A stretch of 64,000 nucleotides of DNA, from contig CM055192.1 of the NCBI GenBank assembly GCA_029224185.1, positions 23,352,226 through 23,416,225 on the forward strand, written 5' to 3'. The notes under the pieces were generated by a model that was not told the DNA's origin, ran no database searches, and was given only the letters and a program-made list of their open reading frames with translations. This stretch comes from Karalla daura (Eukaryota; Chordata; Actinopteri; Chaetodontiformes; Leiognathidae). Shown here in pieces: positions 1 to 10,436 of the stretch (position 1 is the stretch's first letter; each line of letters starts with the position of its first letter). The translations under genes and the position numbers were made by a program.

Positions 1-885
1 CTTTTCTACCAAACACCTAACAGCCAATGCAGTAGCTGCGTGTAACTGGAGAAGCCAGTAATTTGTACACGGAGCTGCTTATAATGAGCTTCATACATTA
101 TATTGAGTAATTGGGTCATGACTTATACGAAGACACTGTTGAGTTTTCAATGTATGCTTAGTCGCTTAAGGAAACACAGTCCAATCATCACCTATTTCCT
201 TTAATTGGAGAGTAGGCGGATATCTCTAGAACTCTGAAACTCACACCAAAGTAATTTACATATCTAAATAACGGCACACAAAAGAGTCACTTTGTAGCTG
301 GAGGGTCTAGAAAGTTCTGTGTGAGAGTGAATCATGTGTGTCCAGTGAAAGCCTGACGACTTGTCCAGGGTTTAACCCCTGCCATTTTCCTGAGATAATA
401 GATGATAGAATGATAATCAATGATATGATAATAGATCTCTCTAGGATATGTATTTTGCCCCGCTGACCGTTTTAGTTGCTCTGCTGCAAAGCTGTGACAA
501 GGCCCTTGTTAATCACGCGCACTCAGCTATTGATGCACAGCTTTGAAGCTGCAAACGAACCGAGAAGATCAATCATAAGTCAATTTATGCTCCTTGGTCA
601 GGTTTGGTTAATATGACGCCGCCTCGCATCTTCTACATGATCACACATAATGCAATCAGATTTCCATTGACATAGTACCTAAGCTATGATTAGATTTCCC
701 CATGGGGGGAGCAAAAAAAAAAGAAAAAAAGACGCAGATATTTACTGCTCAGCGTTGTGCACCTGCTCTACAGCCGGGGAACTTACACAGGCTGCCGAGT
801 GCACTGTAACATGGAAGACCAGACACATCACCTATAAATTGCCAGTGTCTTGCCTTTTGATGAATGTCAACAAAGCAGTTAGCAC
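1..885. other. Unique non-coding DNA, nothing recognised
   Basis: This AT-rich stretch has no frame with coding character, no recognisable repeat family and no RNA gene. Short open frames near its right end overlap a purine-rich tract and are not credible. A minus-strand GTAAGT-like donor lies near 785, but its possible acceptors are weak and no exon is called. Confidence 0.6.
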
Positions 886-996
886 AGAGGAAATGAGAAA
901 AAGAGAGAGAGATAGGGGATGAGAGAGAGAGAGGACAGGAGAGGAGAGAGAGAGGGTGGGCGGGGTGTGTGTGTGTGTGTGTGTGTGGTGGGGGGG
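886..996. repeat. GA-rich low-complexity tract followed by (TG)n microsatellite
   Basis: The sequence runs from GA/GAGA purine repeats (about 894-958) into an uninterrupted TG run (about 965-987) and then a G run. The 84-codon minus-strand frame across it, with its His-Thr repeats, is an artefact of the TG repeat. Confidence 0.9.
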
Positions 997-3900
997 AACA
1001 CACAATTATAAAAGCTTCATTTCTTCAGAGAACCATAAAGTCTCGTCCCAGAAGGGCAGCTGAGCACAAATCAATTTCTTTCAGTCGATTACAAGCACTG
1101 AGGTTCTAACCTTCATTTGTGAGTCTAATACTCCAACAGTTATGTAGAACACATACCAATTAAGCAATTCTGCTGGAATAAGAGGGCCGTGAACTGACGC
1201 GATTATGGAGGCCGGGCCCCTGGGGAGGTCGGGTTATCGGCTCAGGAGCAGGGAAGACGAGGGGAGCAGGGCAGGAGAGAACGAGGGAGAAGGATGGAGA
1301 AGGGAGAAGAAAGATGGAAGCCAAGGAAAAAGTCATTTATTAAGTCTAATACTCTGTGAAATGTTCCCATGGTAATAAGGCGGGGAGATTGCGTTAATAT
1401 CAGGGAGCCATGCGGAAAAGGTCACTCAATATCTGCACCGCCCACCAGGGTTGCGCTGATGGGAGCTGCTCAAACACATCTGATAATGCTCTCAGTGTCG
1501 TCGCTCCGCGCCAGAGGTCGAGAGGATGGGAGCTTGGGAAAAGATGCCATTTGTGGAAATTGCACTGATGCACCGCCGTGCTCTGACACAATTCTCACTG
1601 CTTGGCTTTCAATGTGCCGACAGCTGTGTGACAAGTGAATGGAATCAGCACGCTGACACCCAGTCAAAGATTATCAGGCTTAAACGTATAGCGCGGCGGC
1701 GCATTATGCTTTCCACTAAGTTTTGATTTGGCAATCGTTCATCTCCACAATGACGTGAAATATACGGCAGAGGCGGGCGGCATCCTCTTTCTGATTTTCA
1801 ATATCTGTTTGTGCGCGTGTGCTCACGAAAGGAAATGCATTAGAGGCACTCTCCATCTTTCTATTGTCACAAGCTAAATCTGAAGCCATTTTCCTCTTGA
1901 TTTAAAGAGCCTGGATGCATCTCTCCAGATATGTGGAGATCAACACATTGTCATTCACTGCCGAGGCGCACCTTAACCGCCACCCTCGCTTCCAGAAGAT
2001 TTATGGTAATTGATAGCATGTGATAGGATGCAGCCCATAAACCCATGTGAGGTATGTGTTTCTATGGTAACCCTTTTCCCTGTCTTTGCTAGCCCTATGC
2101 GCCTCTGTGTTTCACTTCTTTTTTTTTCCCACTGCATTGTAGGCGCTGTCTATTTGGATGCCAGTTGTAAGAATGAGATGCAGATTTGTGGCAAAGCAGA
2201 GACACAGATGTTTCCTCATTGCCTTTTAATCTCCTATTCCCTCCGCGGCTGGCAAGAAACACTCCCCCTTTAGAATGCTAATTGGCCGAGATGAATAATA
2301 AACAAAACGAAAACAGACCGATGTTTATAAGGAGCGTTTTAACACTTTGGAATGATCGTACTTTATGGCTATTATTAGCAGGGAGACAAAAGCAAGCGCC
2401 GCTTCTCCTGGGAATAATAACAGTGAGCTTTAACTTGTCTAATCAGTTGGAGACCTATCAGGGTCTGGCAGAGGACAACAGTGCTTTGCTCATTATAGCA
2501 GTGCTGTTCTGCCCTGATTTCCTCCCAAGTCCCTGAAGTCTGCACCCAGACAAGCGCAGTCTGAAATCGCACAATGCATCGAAATTATTTCCATTCCCAA
2601 ACTCGCACAGATTCCATCTTTCGTACACCACAACTCATCTCCATTTGTATGCCACATGCGCAATAAAGGCCCACAGATCTCAAAGTGCAGATTCAATGCT
2701 CGTAAATTTGAGATCACGCTTTCACTAAGTGCTGGCTGGCCCTCATGTCACATGGCGAGCACTTTTCATCTTCATCTCCCATCCAGCCAAACATCAGCCT
2801 CCGTATCCGTAGGTGCTCCGCGTTTTTGTTGACAGCGTGGCGATAAATGTGGATATTTCAACACGGTGTGAGATCAGAAAACTGACTATTTGCATGAAAA
2901 GCCTGTCCCTCTCTCTCCCCGGAGAGCTTTATTACAGGAGGATATTTCAAATGCTATCAAATGTGCCAAACATTTACTTTGATAACTCCATCAGATGGCT
3001 CCCTGGGCTTAATGGTAGCAATCTGAGAGTGCTGAGGCACACGCCTAAAGCACAGACAATAATGGTAGGGAGAAATACAAGGAAGGGATGAATAAAATCT
3101 CTTTAAAAAGTTCATAAATAATGCACCTAGCGCACTAGAGAGTTGTTGCCTATTTAACTATGCATGCCTCTTCCTGGTTTCCGTGCTGGCGGAGACACAA
3201 ACACAGCATGTATTGTGGGTCAACATGACAGCGCAGGAGGAGGACAACCTAGGGCTCCATCAATCCTCTCAGCCTTGGCTTCCCACCCACGTGGAGCAAC
3301 CCCTCCCCACGGCAAATCTCAAGCGACAGGATGAATGTTCCACCTTCTGTATTTTCTCGCTGCGCAGAAACACATTATGACAAAAGGGAAATCTAGCGAA
3401 TGAGCGAACGCTTGCCAAAATGAAGGAGAAGATTTGAGAAAATGAGAGAAAAACAAAGTGCAGGACTAATTATCCAATTAATGTGCAATTAAGCCCATGC
3501 GGCCTAATGGTCTGTGTTGGATTTGGTAATAGCTCTGCCAGACTGAGGAGCCTATTAAAGCCACTGTAGACTGTCGAGCGGCGCAGACAGACTCAAACAC
3601 AGTCTCAATGAAAGGGCCTAATAGTAGGACGTTACCATCACAGCAGCTGTCCAAATTAGGTTTAACTCGATGCGAGGAAGAGGGGAAAAAAATGTACATG
3701 CTATATTGTGCTTTGAGCTCAGATGTGCTGACTGCAAATCTGAGAGGAAAAAAAACAACCGCCCCCCCTCCTCCGACACAAAATTCAACAAAGCATTTCA
3801 TTAAGATTTTCATTATCTGCCATAGCAGAGTTTGCTAATAAATGCTAATTATATTCAAGCTAATATTTAATCACCCACAATTTCTGCAGTCAACTCAGTT

Positions 3901-4600
3901 TGAGGAAATACTAATTCTAATGAACGCATTCACGGCGCAGTTTATGAACTTCGGCACGGGCAAAATGAGAGCGGAAATGTGGATGATGTTTAAAAATGCT
4001 TTTTCAACTATGAGCGTTATTTGCTTTGACTAATTTCCTACCCTAATGAGATCCTCTTGGAGGGATATTTTGGTGCAATTAATAATGCACATAGAATAAT
4101 TAGGAGCATAAATATTTATAATGTTGTGCTTCTGTCTGGTGTGGGGTGTGGTGAGTGCAGACTATTGACTGGGCCGCTTGAAGGAGCTAGATTCTACTGT
4201 TGCTATTATTGTGCTGTAGTGTATGTTGTAAATATAGCTACAACATGAGGTCCCAATGCGAATTGACTGAGGGAATCTTCAGATGCTCTGTGACTATTCA
4301 GCCCCAGTAAGTTTCCCTGAAAATGTTTGTTTAATACAATATAATACTATTGAAAGTGTATACCGGATTCTTTCCAACCAAAAAAGATCAAACTCTGAAC
4401 TGGAACAGTAATGCTGTTCATGTACTGCCATGTTCTGCTATTGACAGAGAGAAAATGAATTGATGTATATACTCTTGGTATCGTTCGTGTTAAAGCATCA
4501 TACAGCTGACAGATGGTTCAGACTACTTCCTCTTCATGGACATAATGCACGTTACTTTGTGTAAGGGACTTAATTTTTTATCCAAATATTATCCAAATAA
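997..4600. other. Unique non-coding DNA, candidate regulatory sequence
   Basis: No gene is recognisable. The DNA is free of obvious repeats and shows many TAAT, ATTA and ATAAA cores of the kind seen in vertebrate conserved non-coding elements, for example around 1330-2000 and 3840-4130. Open frames are all under about 115 codons, overlap one another on both strands and show no protein-like character. Conservation cannot be judged without an alignment. Confidence 0.4.
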
Positions 4601-4605
4601 TATGT

Positions 4606-4832
4606 GGGTATTTTGCATGTTCTCCCAATACCTGTCTGAGTTTTCTCTGGGTACTTCCCCCTGTACAAAAACATCTATGTTTAGGTGACTGGAGACTCCT
4701 AATTGCTCCTAGGTGTGAGTGAATGATATGTGCGTTCCCTGTAATGGATGGCAGCTAAGCTGAAATAGTTTCGAGCAGACCCCTATGACACCGCTAAAGT
4801 ACAAAGTGGGTAAGATAATGGATGGATGATTG
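4606..4832 (+). repeat. Decayed retroposon fragment, tail ending in ATGGATGG
   Basis: The order of landmarks matches a very common teleost interspersed repeat: a GCATGTTCTCCC block, a TTTTCTCTGGGTACTTCC block, an 'aaaaacat' block, a GGTGACTGGAGACTCCTAATTG block, a TAGGTGTGAGTGAATG block, and finally a TAATGGATGGATG tail near 4818. The copy has many substitutions, so it is old. The family name is from memory of the landmark order, not from a search; a LINE/SINE tail is the likely class. Confidence 0.65.
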
Positions 4833-6764
4833 TCTGGGTCTGAGCTGCTGACACTGCATATAATGAAATTACTACATGACTGTAATGGAACTCAACTACT
4901 TCATGGAAATCTAAACCTCAATGCTCATAGAAGATGCTAAATTGTGTGTGTAGCAAAGCATTTATTTAATATAAGACAAGTCATTCCTTGTGTTCTTTTG
5001 TTAATCATTTCCATGTGCCAATGCTTTTAATCTTCTTTACAAGTGACTAAGAAGACTGACTTCCATCTGGCATCTTGATATTTCCAGAGCAGATTGTATA
5101 AATACCTAAGTGACTGAAATGTTCAGGTTCAAAGCCATCTGGAACATGGCTCTACATTAGTGTTAGTCATCGACTGCAATCAGCAGCAAGTCCCGACAAC
5201 TGTTGGTAAAAAGTTCTTGGTGGTAAGGTTCATGTTGAAGATAAATATTTGTTGTGTGCTCAGTTCTCTTGGCAAACCTATTGCAGCATTCCTGGGTATT
5301 ACACCTGTACAAAACTGTTAGCATTTTAATAAAAGTACTGGGAGAGGAGAAGCAACTGGACATACCAAAGAATGTATGAGAAAAAAATGATGTGGCTTCA
5401 TGGTCATCCTGTAGTCAAAAGCAATTGTAAAGTTGCAAAGACCAGCTATCCTATAAAGACCAGTGTGCTACGCTACCACTAGAGACCAGTAGATAAAAGT
5501 ACAAGGTACATCTGAGACAGCAGTGAACTCTTTTTGCCCTTGAACGCCCAACACTAAAGGTAAATAGAGCCAGAACACACTCTAACATGAAAATGTAAAC
5601 ACAGAAGGGTATAATGTGTAGCCAAACCCTGATAAGGCACTCATATAAGCAAAACATTACTCAACATACCAGGGCCAATTATAAGCCTTCACAATTTTTA
5701 TCTCTACACTGGGACAACTGTGCAAATACACTTAAAGAAGTGAGGCTTTGGTGCAATCATCCACCCCTCAGCTCACTTTGGGGCTAATCCTAGTGGACCC
5801 AGCAGGCCTGCGCCGTGACTCAGCAGCCACCCGTCAGCCGAGGCTGCCTCCTCGGCCCAGGGAGCCCAATGTCAACAGGACGAAGTAGAGGTGGAAAGAC
5901 AATCAGGGCCAGGATGGGATTTAATCCAGGTTCAGAGTCAGCGTAATGGAGTGTCCCTGTCTACGTGAGTGATGGATTGCGAGGCAGTGGCGTCCCCCCA
6001 GAGCCCCAGGCCCTCTGACTGCAGCCATTTAGGGTTGATCTCTATCTTGTTCAACTCAAATCCAGACATAAAATGGCAGTCATTTCTCTCTCTGTTTCTC
6101 GTTCTCCTTCCTAGTCCCAGGTATGTAAACAATCAGACACACTTTGTCTCGCCATGTTTCATTGATTCCTTGTCTCGCTGCCTCTAATCAGCCCTTCACT
6201 GGTTTAATTATCTGTAACTGGTGGTATTTGAACCGCTTGGATTACACTCCCATAGGTCACGTCAGCCTCTGGCAGGGCCTTTTAATCTTAAAGGTGCCTT
6301 TATCTAAACATCCAGGATACAGAGAGAACTTTTTAACCAAAGTGCACGGCAAAACTCTACATGTTGCTGTCAAGTTGAAGTAAGCTAATGGTGCATTTAA
6401 GTGTCTCAAAAGGAGGAACCTGTGGTGGAAAAGGAGGTGAAAGACCCCTGAACCTGCTCTGACTGACAGATTTCTCATAATAATGTTGCCTGAGGTTAAA
6501 AGGGAGCTGCTTGACATTACTGTGCTCTGCGGGTGCAAGGCTAGACCAATAAAGGTGACTGGGTCACGTAATGCCCCACAAAAGCAGGCAGCTCGTGTTG
6601 GTTATCAGACTGTTTTAAATACCTCTCTCAATGTGAATCCAATTACCAGCAGCCTTTGTTTGTTCAGACAAAAGCAGCTATGTTCAAGGCCTGTCTCCCT
6701 CTGATTTTAATCAATTCTCTGGGGAAGTGTGTGCGGGAGATACAGATCAGGACTTGCCATGCAT
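4833..6764. other. Unique non-coding DNA
   Basis: I see no gene or repeat family here. The sequence becomes GC-richer around 5760-6130 and contains overlapping open frames on both strands (for example near 5938-6187 and 6257-6538), none with splice signals or recognisable protein motifs. Confidence 0.5.
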
Positions 6765-6772
6765 CAGTGAAA

Positions 6773-6806
6773 GATGTGTGTGTGTGTGGGTGGGTGTGCG
6801 TGTGTT
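6773..6806. repeat. Imperfect (TG)n microsatellite
   Basis: A TG run is interrupted by GGG and GCG units. The short frames across it on both strands are repeat artefacts. Confidence 0.85.
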
Positions 6807-8107
6807 GGACGCTCGTTCGCAGGGTTGTTTGCGAGAATGTCGGAATAATAAGAGTGATAGAAACTGTCAAAGACTGAGAAAGTGTAAAAGCTTTTACAGC
6901 ACTCAAAAGAAATGCGATTCCTCGCCAAACTCCTGAACAAACTTGGAGTTCTAGTTAAGTTTCAAACACAGATGTAAAGACTGCTCAGGCAACATTCATA
7001 CTGCATAATTATGACAGATCATACTGTCATTATAACTCTGTCGTCTGTTTCTCATACCTAGAGGGGTAAGAGTGTGACTCGACTGCGTGACAGATGTTCT
7101 CACACGCAGGCAGCAGGGGACAATCCACCTGTTCCATATGGGAACTTTGCAGCTAAAAGCCTGTTGAGGATGACTGTGTTCACACCAGCCCTTGCCATTG
7201 GACGACACTGTTGCGAAAAAACAGTCCGAAGGTCAGACTCATTTCTTTCTATTCCCTTTTGGTGAAGGAATTTGCAAGAAACAAATCCTCTCCCCAACCC
7301 CCTCTCCAACAATGCATGTTTATTTATTTTTTTTGTTCTTTTTGTTTCCACGAGGCCGTGTCAACCCTAATGAATTCCAAAATGTTAAGATTTGCATTTC
7401 AATTTGGGTAACCTCCCTCTCAAAGGCGATAAAGTCCATCCCCCAACCCCCTGGTCCAACTCTGACTCTCAGTCACATACAGCGTGCCGCTATCTTTTGT
7501 AAGGACCGCAACAATGTCACTGTGGTTCTGCCTCTCCATCATTATGCCTGCTGCTTTTTGTCGGCCTGTTCACAAACTAAATAAATAGCTACACAAAACA
7601 TCTGGCGCTACAAAAGAGACCTTAAGTGGGACTCTTAAAAAAGAACTGTCAAGGCAGACTTGGGCCCGCTTTAACCCTTCTCAAGCTCAAAACAGTGCAT
7701 ATTTGACTGTTTCTTTCATGTAAGAGAATTGCAGCCTGAATGAAACCTTATTTTAAATTTGGGATTTTTTTTTAAACTGAAAGACATCTTGTAGCAGAGA
7801 AAAAAAGCCCTTATTTGACAGTTGGGTTTGTCTGCTGACACATTCCATCTGGTTACAAAGTGGGTAGTTAATCTCAGAGGATCAGCAGTGTGTAAAGACC
7901 GTCCATCAAAACTTTTAGAATGCTCTGTGCTGCCGTTGCTAGTGATATGTATACAAACGACAAGCCTGCTATTTACCTTTACTTGACTCTCTCACTTTTC
8001 ATTCTCACTTCTCTTTGCTCTGTAAATCTCAGCTGGGAGCTTTAGTTTTTTTTTCTTTCTCTTCTTCTTCTTCTTCATAACCCTAAAACGATGTCAATAA
8101 AGCTATG
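6807..8107. other. Unique non-coding DNA upstream of the hAT insertion
   Basis: No gene is recognised. Pyrimidine-rich tracts occur at about 7320-7350 and 8045-8076, the latter a (CTT)n-like run. An AATAAA hexamer lies at 8096-8101, just before the transposon target site; on its own it does not indicate a transcript end. Confidence 0.5.
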
Positions 8108-8115
8108 CTCTAAAC
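8108..8115 (+). repeat. Target-site duplication, left copy (CTCTAAAC)
   Basis: The octamer CTCTAAAC lies immediately before the element's first base and is repeated without change directly after its last base. Eight bases is the diagnostic duplication length of hAT transposition. The central TA fits both the Ac-like and Buster-like target patterns described for the superfamily. Confidence 0.97.
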
Positions 8116-8137
8116 CAGTGGTTTTCAAAGTGTGAGG
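8116..8137 (+). repeat. hAT left terminal inverted repeat
   Basis: It starts CAG and pairs with the reversed right end over about 22 bases, with differences at the fourth and twentieth bases. The CAG(T/G)GGTTTTCAAAGTGTG form resembles the ends of Charlie-like hAT elements in vertebrates. Confidence 0.95.
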
Positions 8138-8181
8138 CGCGCCTCCCCTGGGGGGCGCCAGAGGGCTTCAGGGGAGGCGCG
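8138..8181. repeat. Subterminal hairpin-forming inverted repeat in the hAT left end
   Basis: A 13-base arm at 8138-8150 (CGCGCCTCCCCTG) is matched perfectly in reverse complement by 8169-8181, with an 18-base spacer. The core AGGGGAGGC occurs again near the right end at 10392-10400. Subterminal repeats of this sort bind transposase in other hAT elements; that role here is inferred. Confidence 0.8.
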
Positions 8182-8228
8182 GCGAGAGAAGAAGTAAGCG
8201 AGAGAGCGAGAGATTGAGATGAGAGATA

Positions 8229-10058
8229 ATGGATCGATTTTTAGTTTCCCAAGTTAAAGTGAGAGATCGCACAGAGGCTGGGGTGAGTCGAAAGCGGAGG
8301 AAGTATGACCCAGATTATTTAAAGTTTGGGTTTTCATGCATTGGTCCCGATGATGCTCCGCTGCCGCAGTGCGTCATATGTAAAGACGTGCTAGCTAATG
8401 ACAGTATGCGACCATGCAAACTCCGGCGTCATATTGAGACCAAACACCAAAGTTTAAAGACCAAGCCGCGGGAGTTTTTTGAACGAAAACTTAATGAGTT
8501 GCGGTCCCAGAAAAAAGTCATTGAGGCGTTTGGCACTGTAAACACAAGAGCAACTGAAGCATCTTACCGCGTAGCCTTACGCATTGCGAAGGCGGGGAAA
8601 CCTCACAACATTGGTGAGACGTTGCTCCTCCCTGCCGCCAAAGATATGTGTTCGGCACTACTGGGCGAGGCTACCGCTGCCAAGCTGGATGCCATCCCGA
8701 TGTCTGACAACACCATCCAGCGCCGCATCTCTGACATGGCAGCTGATGTGAAGCAACAGGTGCTGGACGCTATCCATGAAAGCCCTTGCTTCTCCATTCA
8801 ACTGGACGAGTCCACTGATGTTGCTAACTGTGCACAGTTAATGGTGTACGTACGCTTTATTAAAGAGCTTGGTGTCCAGGAGGAGTTTCTATTTTGCCAT
8901 CCTCTGCCGGCACGCACCACAGCTGCAGAAATTTTCAAGGCTTTGAATGACTTCATTCAGGAAAATCATATTGACTGGAGCCGCTGTTGTGGAATATGTA
9001 CTGATGGTGCAAGGGCAATGACAGGTCGCCACAGCGGTCTGGTGAAACAGGTGCAAGCGGTTGCGCCCGCTGCTGTTTGGTCGCACTGCATCATCCATCG
9101 GCAGGCTTTGGCAACCAAGAGGATGCCCACAGAGCTGCGCGCAGTCCTGGATGAGGCAGTAAAAATTGTCAACCTAATTAAATCACGCGCCACGAATGCC
9201 CGTCTCTTCTCCACCCTCTGCAATGAGATGGGCGCTCACTTCCATCAGCTGCTCCTGCACTCCGAGGTCCGGTGGCTGTCTCGGGGCAAGGTCCTCACCC
9301 GCTTGTGTGATCTGCGCGAGGAAGTCCTCATGTTCCTCACTGAAATCAACTCCCCACTGGTGAAGCTTATGGAGGACGCAAAGTGGGTTGCAAAGCTGGC
9401 CTATCTGTCTGATATCTTCGACCGGATAAACACACTGAACACCTCTCTCCAAGGCAAAGAGTGCCATGTCTTTTTGGCACATGATAAAGTCACTGCATTC
9501 AGAAAAAAGTTAGAGCTGTGGTGTGCTCGTCTTGAACGGGGCTCGGTGGAAATGTTCCCAACCTTGGAGGATGTTGTGGAGAAGACACGACTGCAACTGG
9601 ACTGTGTGCAACAGTTGATCATTGCACATTTGAAGGGGTTGGGTGAGCAGTTTGGAGACTATTTCGGAGAGGAGACCTTGGCAAATCAGTGGGTGAGAAA
9701 TCCGTTTTCTTCCCAACCGATACCCCGTGATGGACTGACCATGCAGGAGGAGGAGGCTCTTGTTGATCTGAACTCTAATATGGACTTGAAACAAAAGATG
9801 AGTGAGGTGTCACTTGCACACTTCTGGCTGTCTGTGGAGACCGAGTTCCCCCTCCTCACCAAAAAGGCTGTGAAGGTGTTCCTCCCCTTCACCTCCACGT
9901 ACTTGTGTGAGTGCGGGTTTTCCGCTTTGACAGTGATTAAAAGCAAGTACCGGTCACGGCTGCAGGTAGAGGATGATCTGCGTTTATTCGTTTCCACAAT
10001 GCAGCCCCGCATCAACCGCCTGTGCGCATCGAAGACACAGACTCATTGTTCCCACTAA
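8229..10058 (+). CDS. hAT-superfamily transposase with BED zinc finger (ZBED5-like)
   Basis: This 609-residue protein would catalyse cut-and-paste transposition of the surrounding element in the nucleus. An N-terminal BED zinc finger spans about residues 35-75, with likely ligands C48, C51, H68 and H73, and binds the element ends. The RNase H-like core follows. The first catalytic Asp is D193 in QLDESTD, the second is D259 in CTDGARAMTG, and the Glu is E561 in CECGFS. The conserved CxxH (C287, H290) and RW (R348-W349) motifs lie in the helical insertion region, and the C-terminal hAT dimerisation block covers about 525-590. The chosen ATG is the first in the frame and follows the terminal repeat by 91 bases. 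Length and residues match full-size relatives of vertebrate ZBED5/FAM200-type proteins. It has no introns and lies within its own terminal repeats, so it is a transposon gene and not a domesticated host gene. Confidence 0.96.
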   Translation: MDRFLVSQVKVRDRTEAGVSRKRRKYDPDYLKFGFSCIGPDDAPLPQCVICKDVLANDSMRPCKLRRHIETKHQSLKTKPREFFERKLNELRSQKKVIEAFGTVNTRATEASYRVALRIAKAGKPHNIGETLLLPAAKDMCSALLGEATAAKLDAIPMSDNTIQRRISDMAADVKQQVLDAIHESPCFSIQLDESTDVANCAQLMVYVRFIKELGVQEEFLFCHPLPARTTAAEIFKALNDFIQENHIDWSRCCGICTDGARAMTGRHSGLVKQVQAVAPAAVWSHCIIHRQALATKRMPTELRAVLDEAVKIVNLIKSRATNARLFSTLCNEMGAHFHQLLLHSEVRWLSRGKVLTRLCDLREEVLMFLTEINSPLVKLMEDAKWVAKLAYLSDIFDRINTLNTSLQGKECHVFLAHDKVTAFRKKLELWCARLERGSVEMFPTLEDVVEKTRLQLDCVQQLIIAHLKGLGEQFGDYFGEETLANQWVRNPFSSQPIPRDGLTMQEEEALVDLNSNMDLKQKMSEVSLAHFWLSVETEFPLLTKKAVKVFLPFTSTYLCECGFSALTVIKSKYRSRLQVEDDLRLFVSTMQPRINRLCASKTQTHCSH

Positions 10059-10406
10059 AGCAGGTGAGCAAAATAAGGTGGCAAGATTGGCAATCGGTTT
10101 ATTATGCATGATAAAATGTGTTTAAAAATATATATATGTTAATATATGTTAATATACAGATGTTAAAATGTTAGAAAAAAAGATATGTAAGCACATAGAC
10201 AGTTAAAGAAGATTGAAATGTTTAATAATATGTTTAACATGTTTAAGATGATTGCAAAAATAAAGATGTGTATAACATTTATTATTTAAAACCTTTTTTT
10301 AGCCCATGTGGAACATACAAAGCAACAACAATAACAGTAATAATAGTAATAATAATGGGGTGGGGGGGGCGGCATGCTTTTGAGTTCTCTTAGGGGAGGC
10401 TCACTA
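10059..10406 (+). other. hAT 3' untranslated and subterminal region
   Basis: The segment is AT-rich with a short TATATATG/TTAATATATG repeat at about 10126-10157, an AATAAA polyadenylation hexamer at 10259-10264 and an (AAT/AGT)n microsatellite at about 10322-10356 followed by a G run. The microsatellite is likely to vary in length between copies. Confidence 0.7.
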
Positions 10407-10428
10407 CCCCACACTTTGAAAACCCCTG
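10407..10428 (-). repeat. hAT right terminal inverted repeat
   Basis: On the minus strand it reads CAGGGGTTTTCAAAGTGTG and onward, pairing with the left end at 8116-8137. The element ends in CTG, as expected for this group. Confidence 0.95.
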
Positions 10429-10436
10429 CTCTAAAC
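10429..10436 (+). repeat. Target-site duplication, right copy (CTCTAAAC)
   Basis: Perfect repeat of the octamer at 8108-8115. No differences have accumulated between the two copies. Confidence 0.97.

Larger units (their letters stand above)
8116..10428 (+). mobile_element. Complete, apparently autonomous hAT DNA transposon (2313 bp)
   Basis: The element begins CAGTGGTTTTCAAAGTGTG and its right end, read on the minus strand, begins CAGGGGTTTTCAAAGTGTG. The ends are terminal inverted repeats of about 22 bp with two mismatches. Identical 8-bp duplications flank it. It holds one intronless transposase frame with no stop or frameshift, a short GC-rich 5' leader and an AT-rich 3' leader with an AATAAA at 10259-10264. 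Terminal sequence and protein place it in the hAT superfamily, near the Charlie/Buster group that gave rise to vertebrate ZBED5-like genes. Intact ends, identical duplications and an unbroken frame all point to a recent insertion. Confidence 0.95.

Noticed and set aside
8229..10058. Domesticated host ZBED gene
   Set aside because: The frame is enclosed by its own terminal repeats and fresh 8-bp duplications and is intronless, so it belongs to a transposon.
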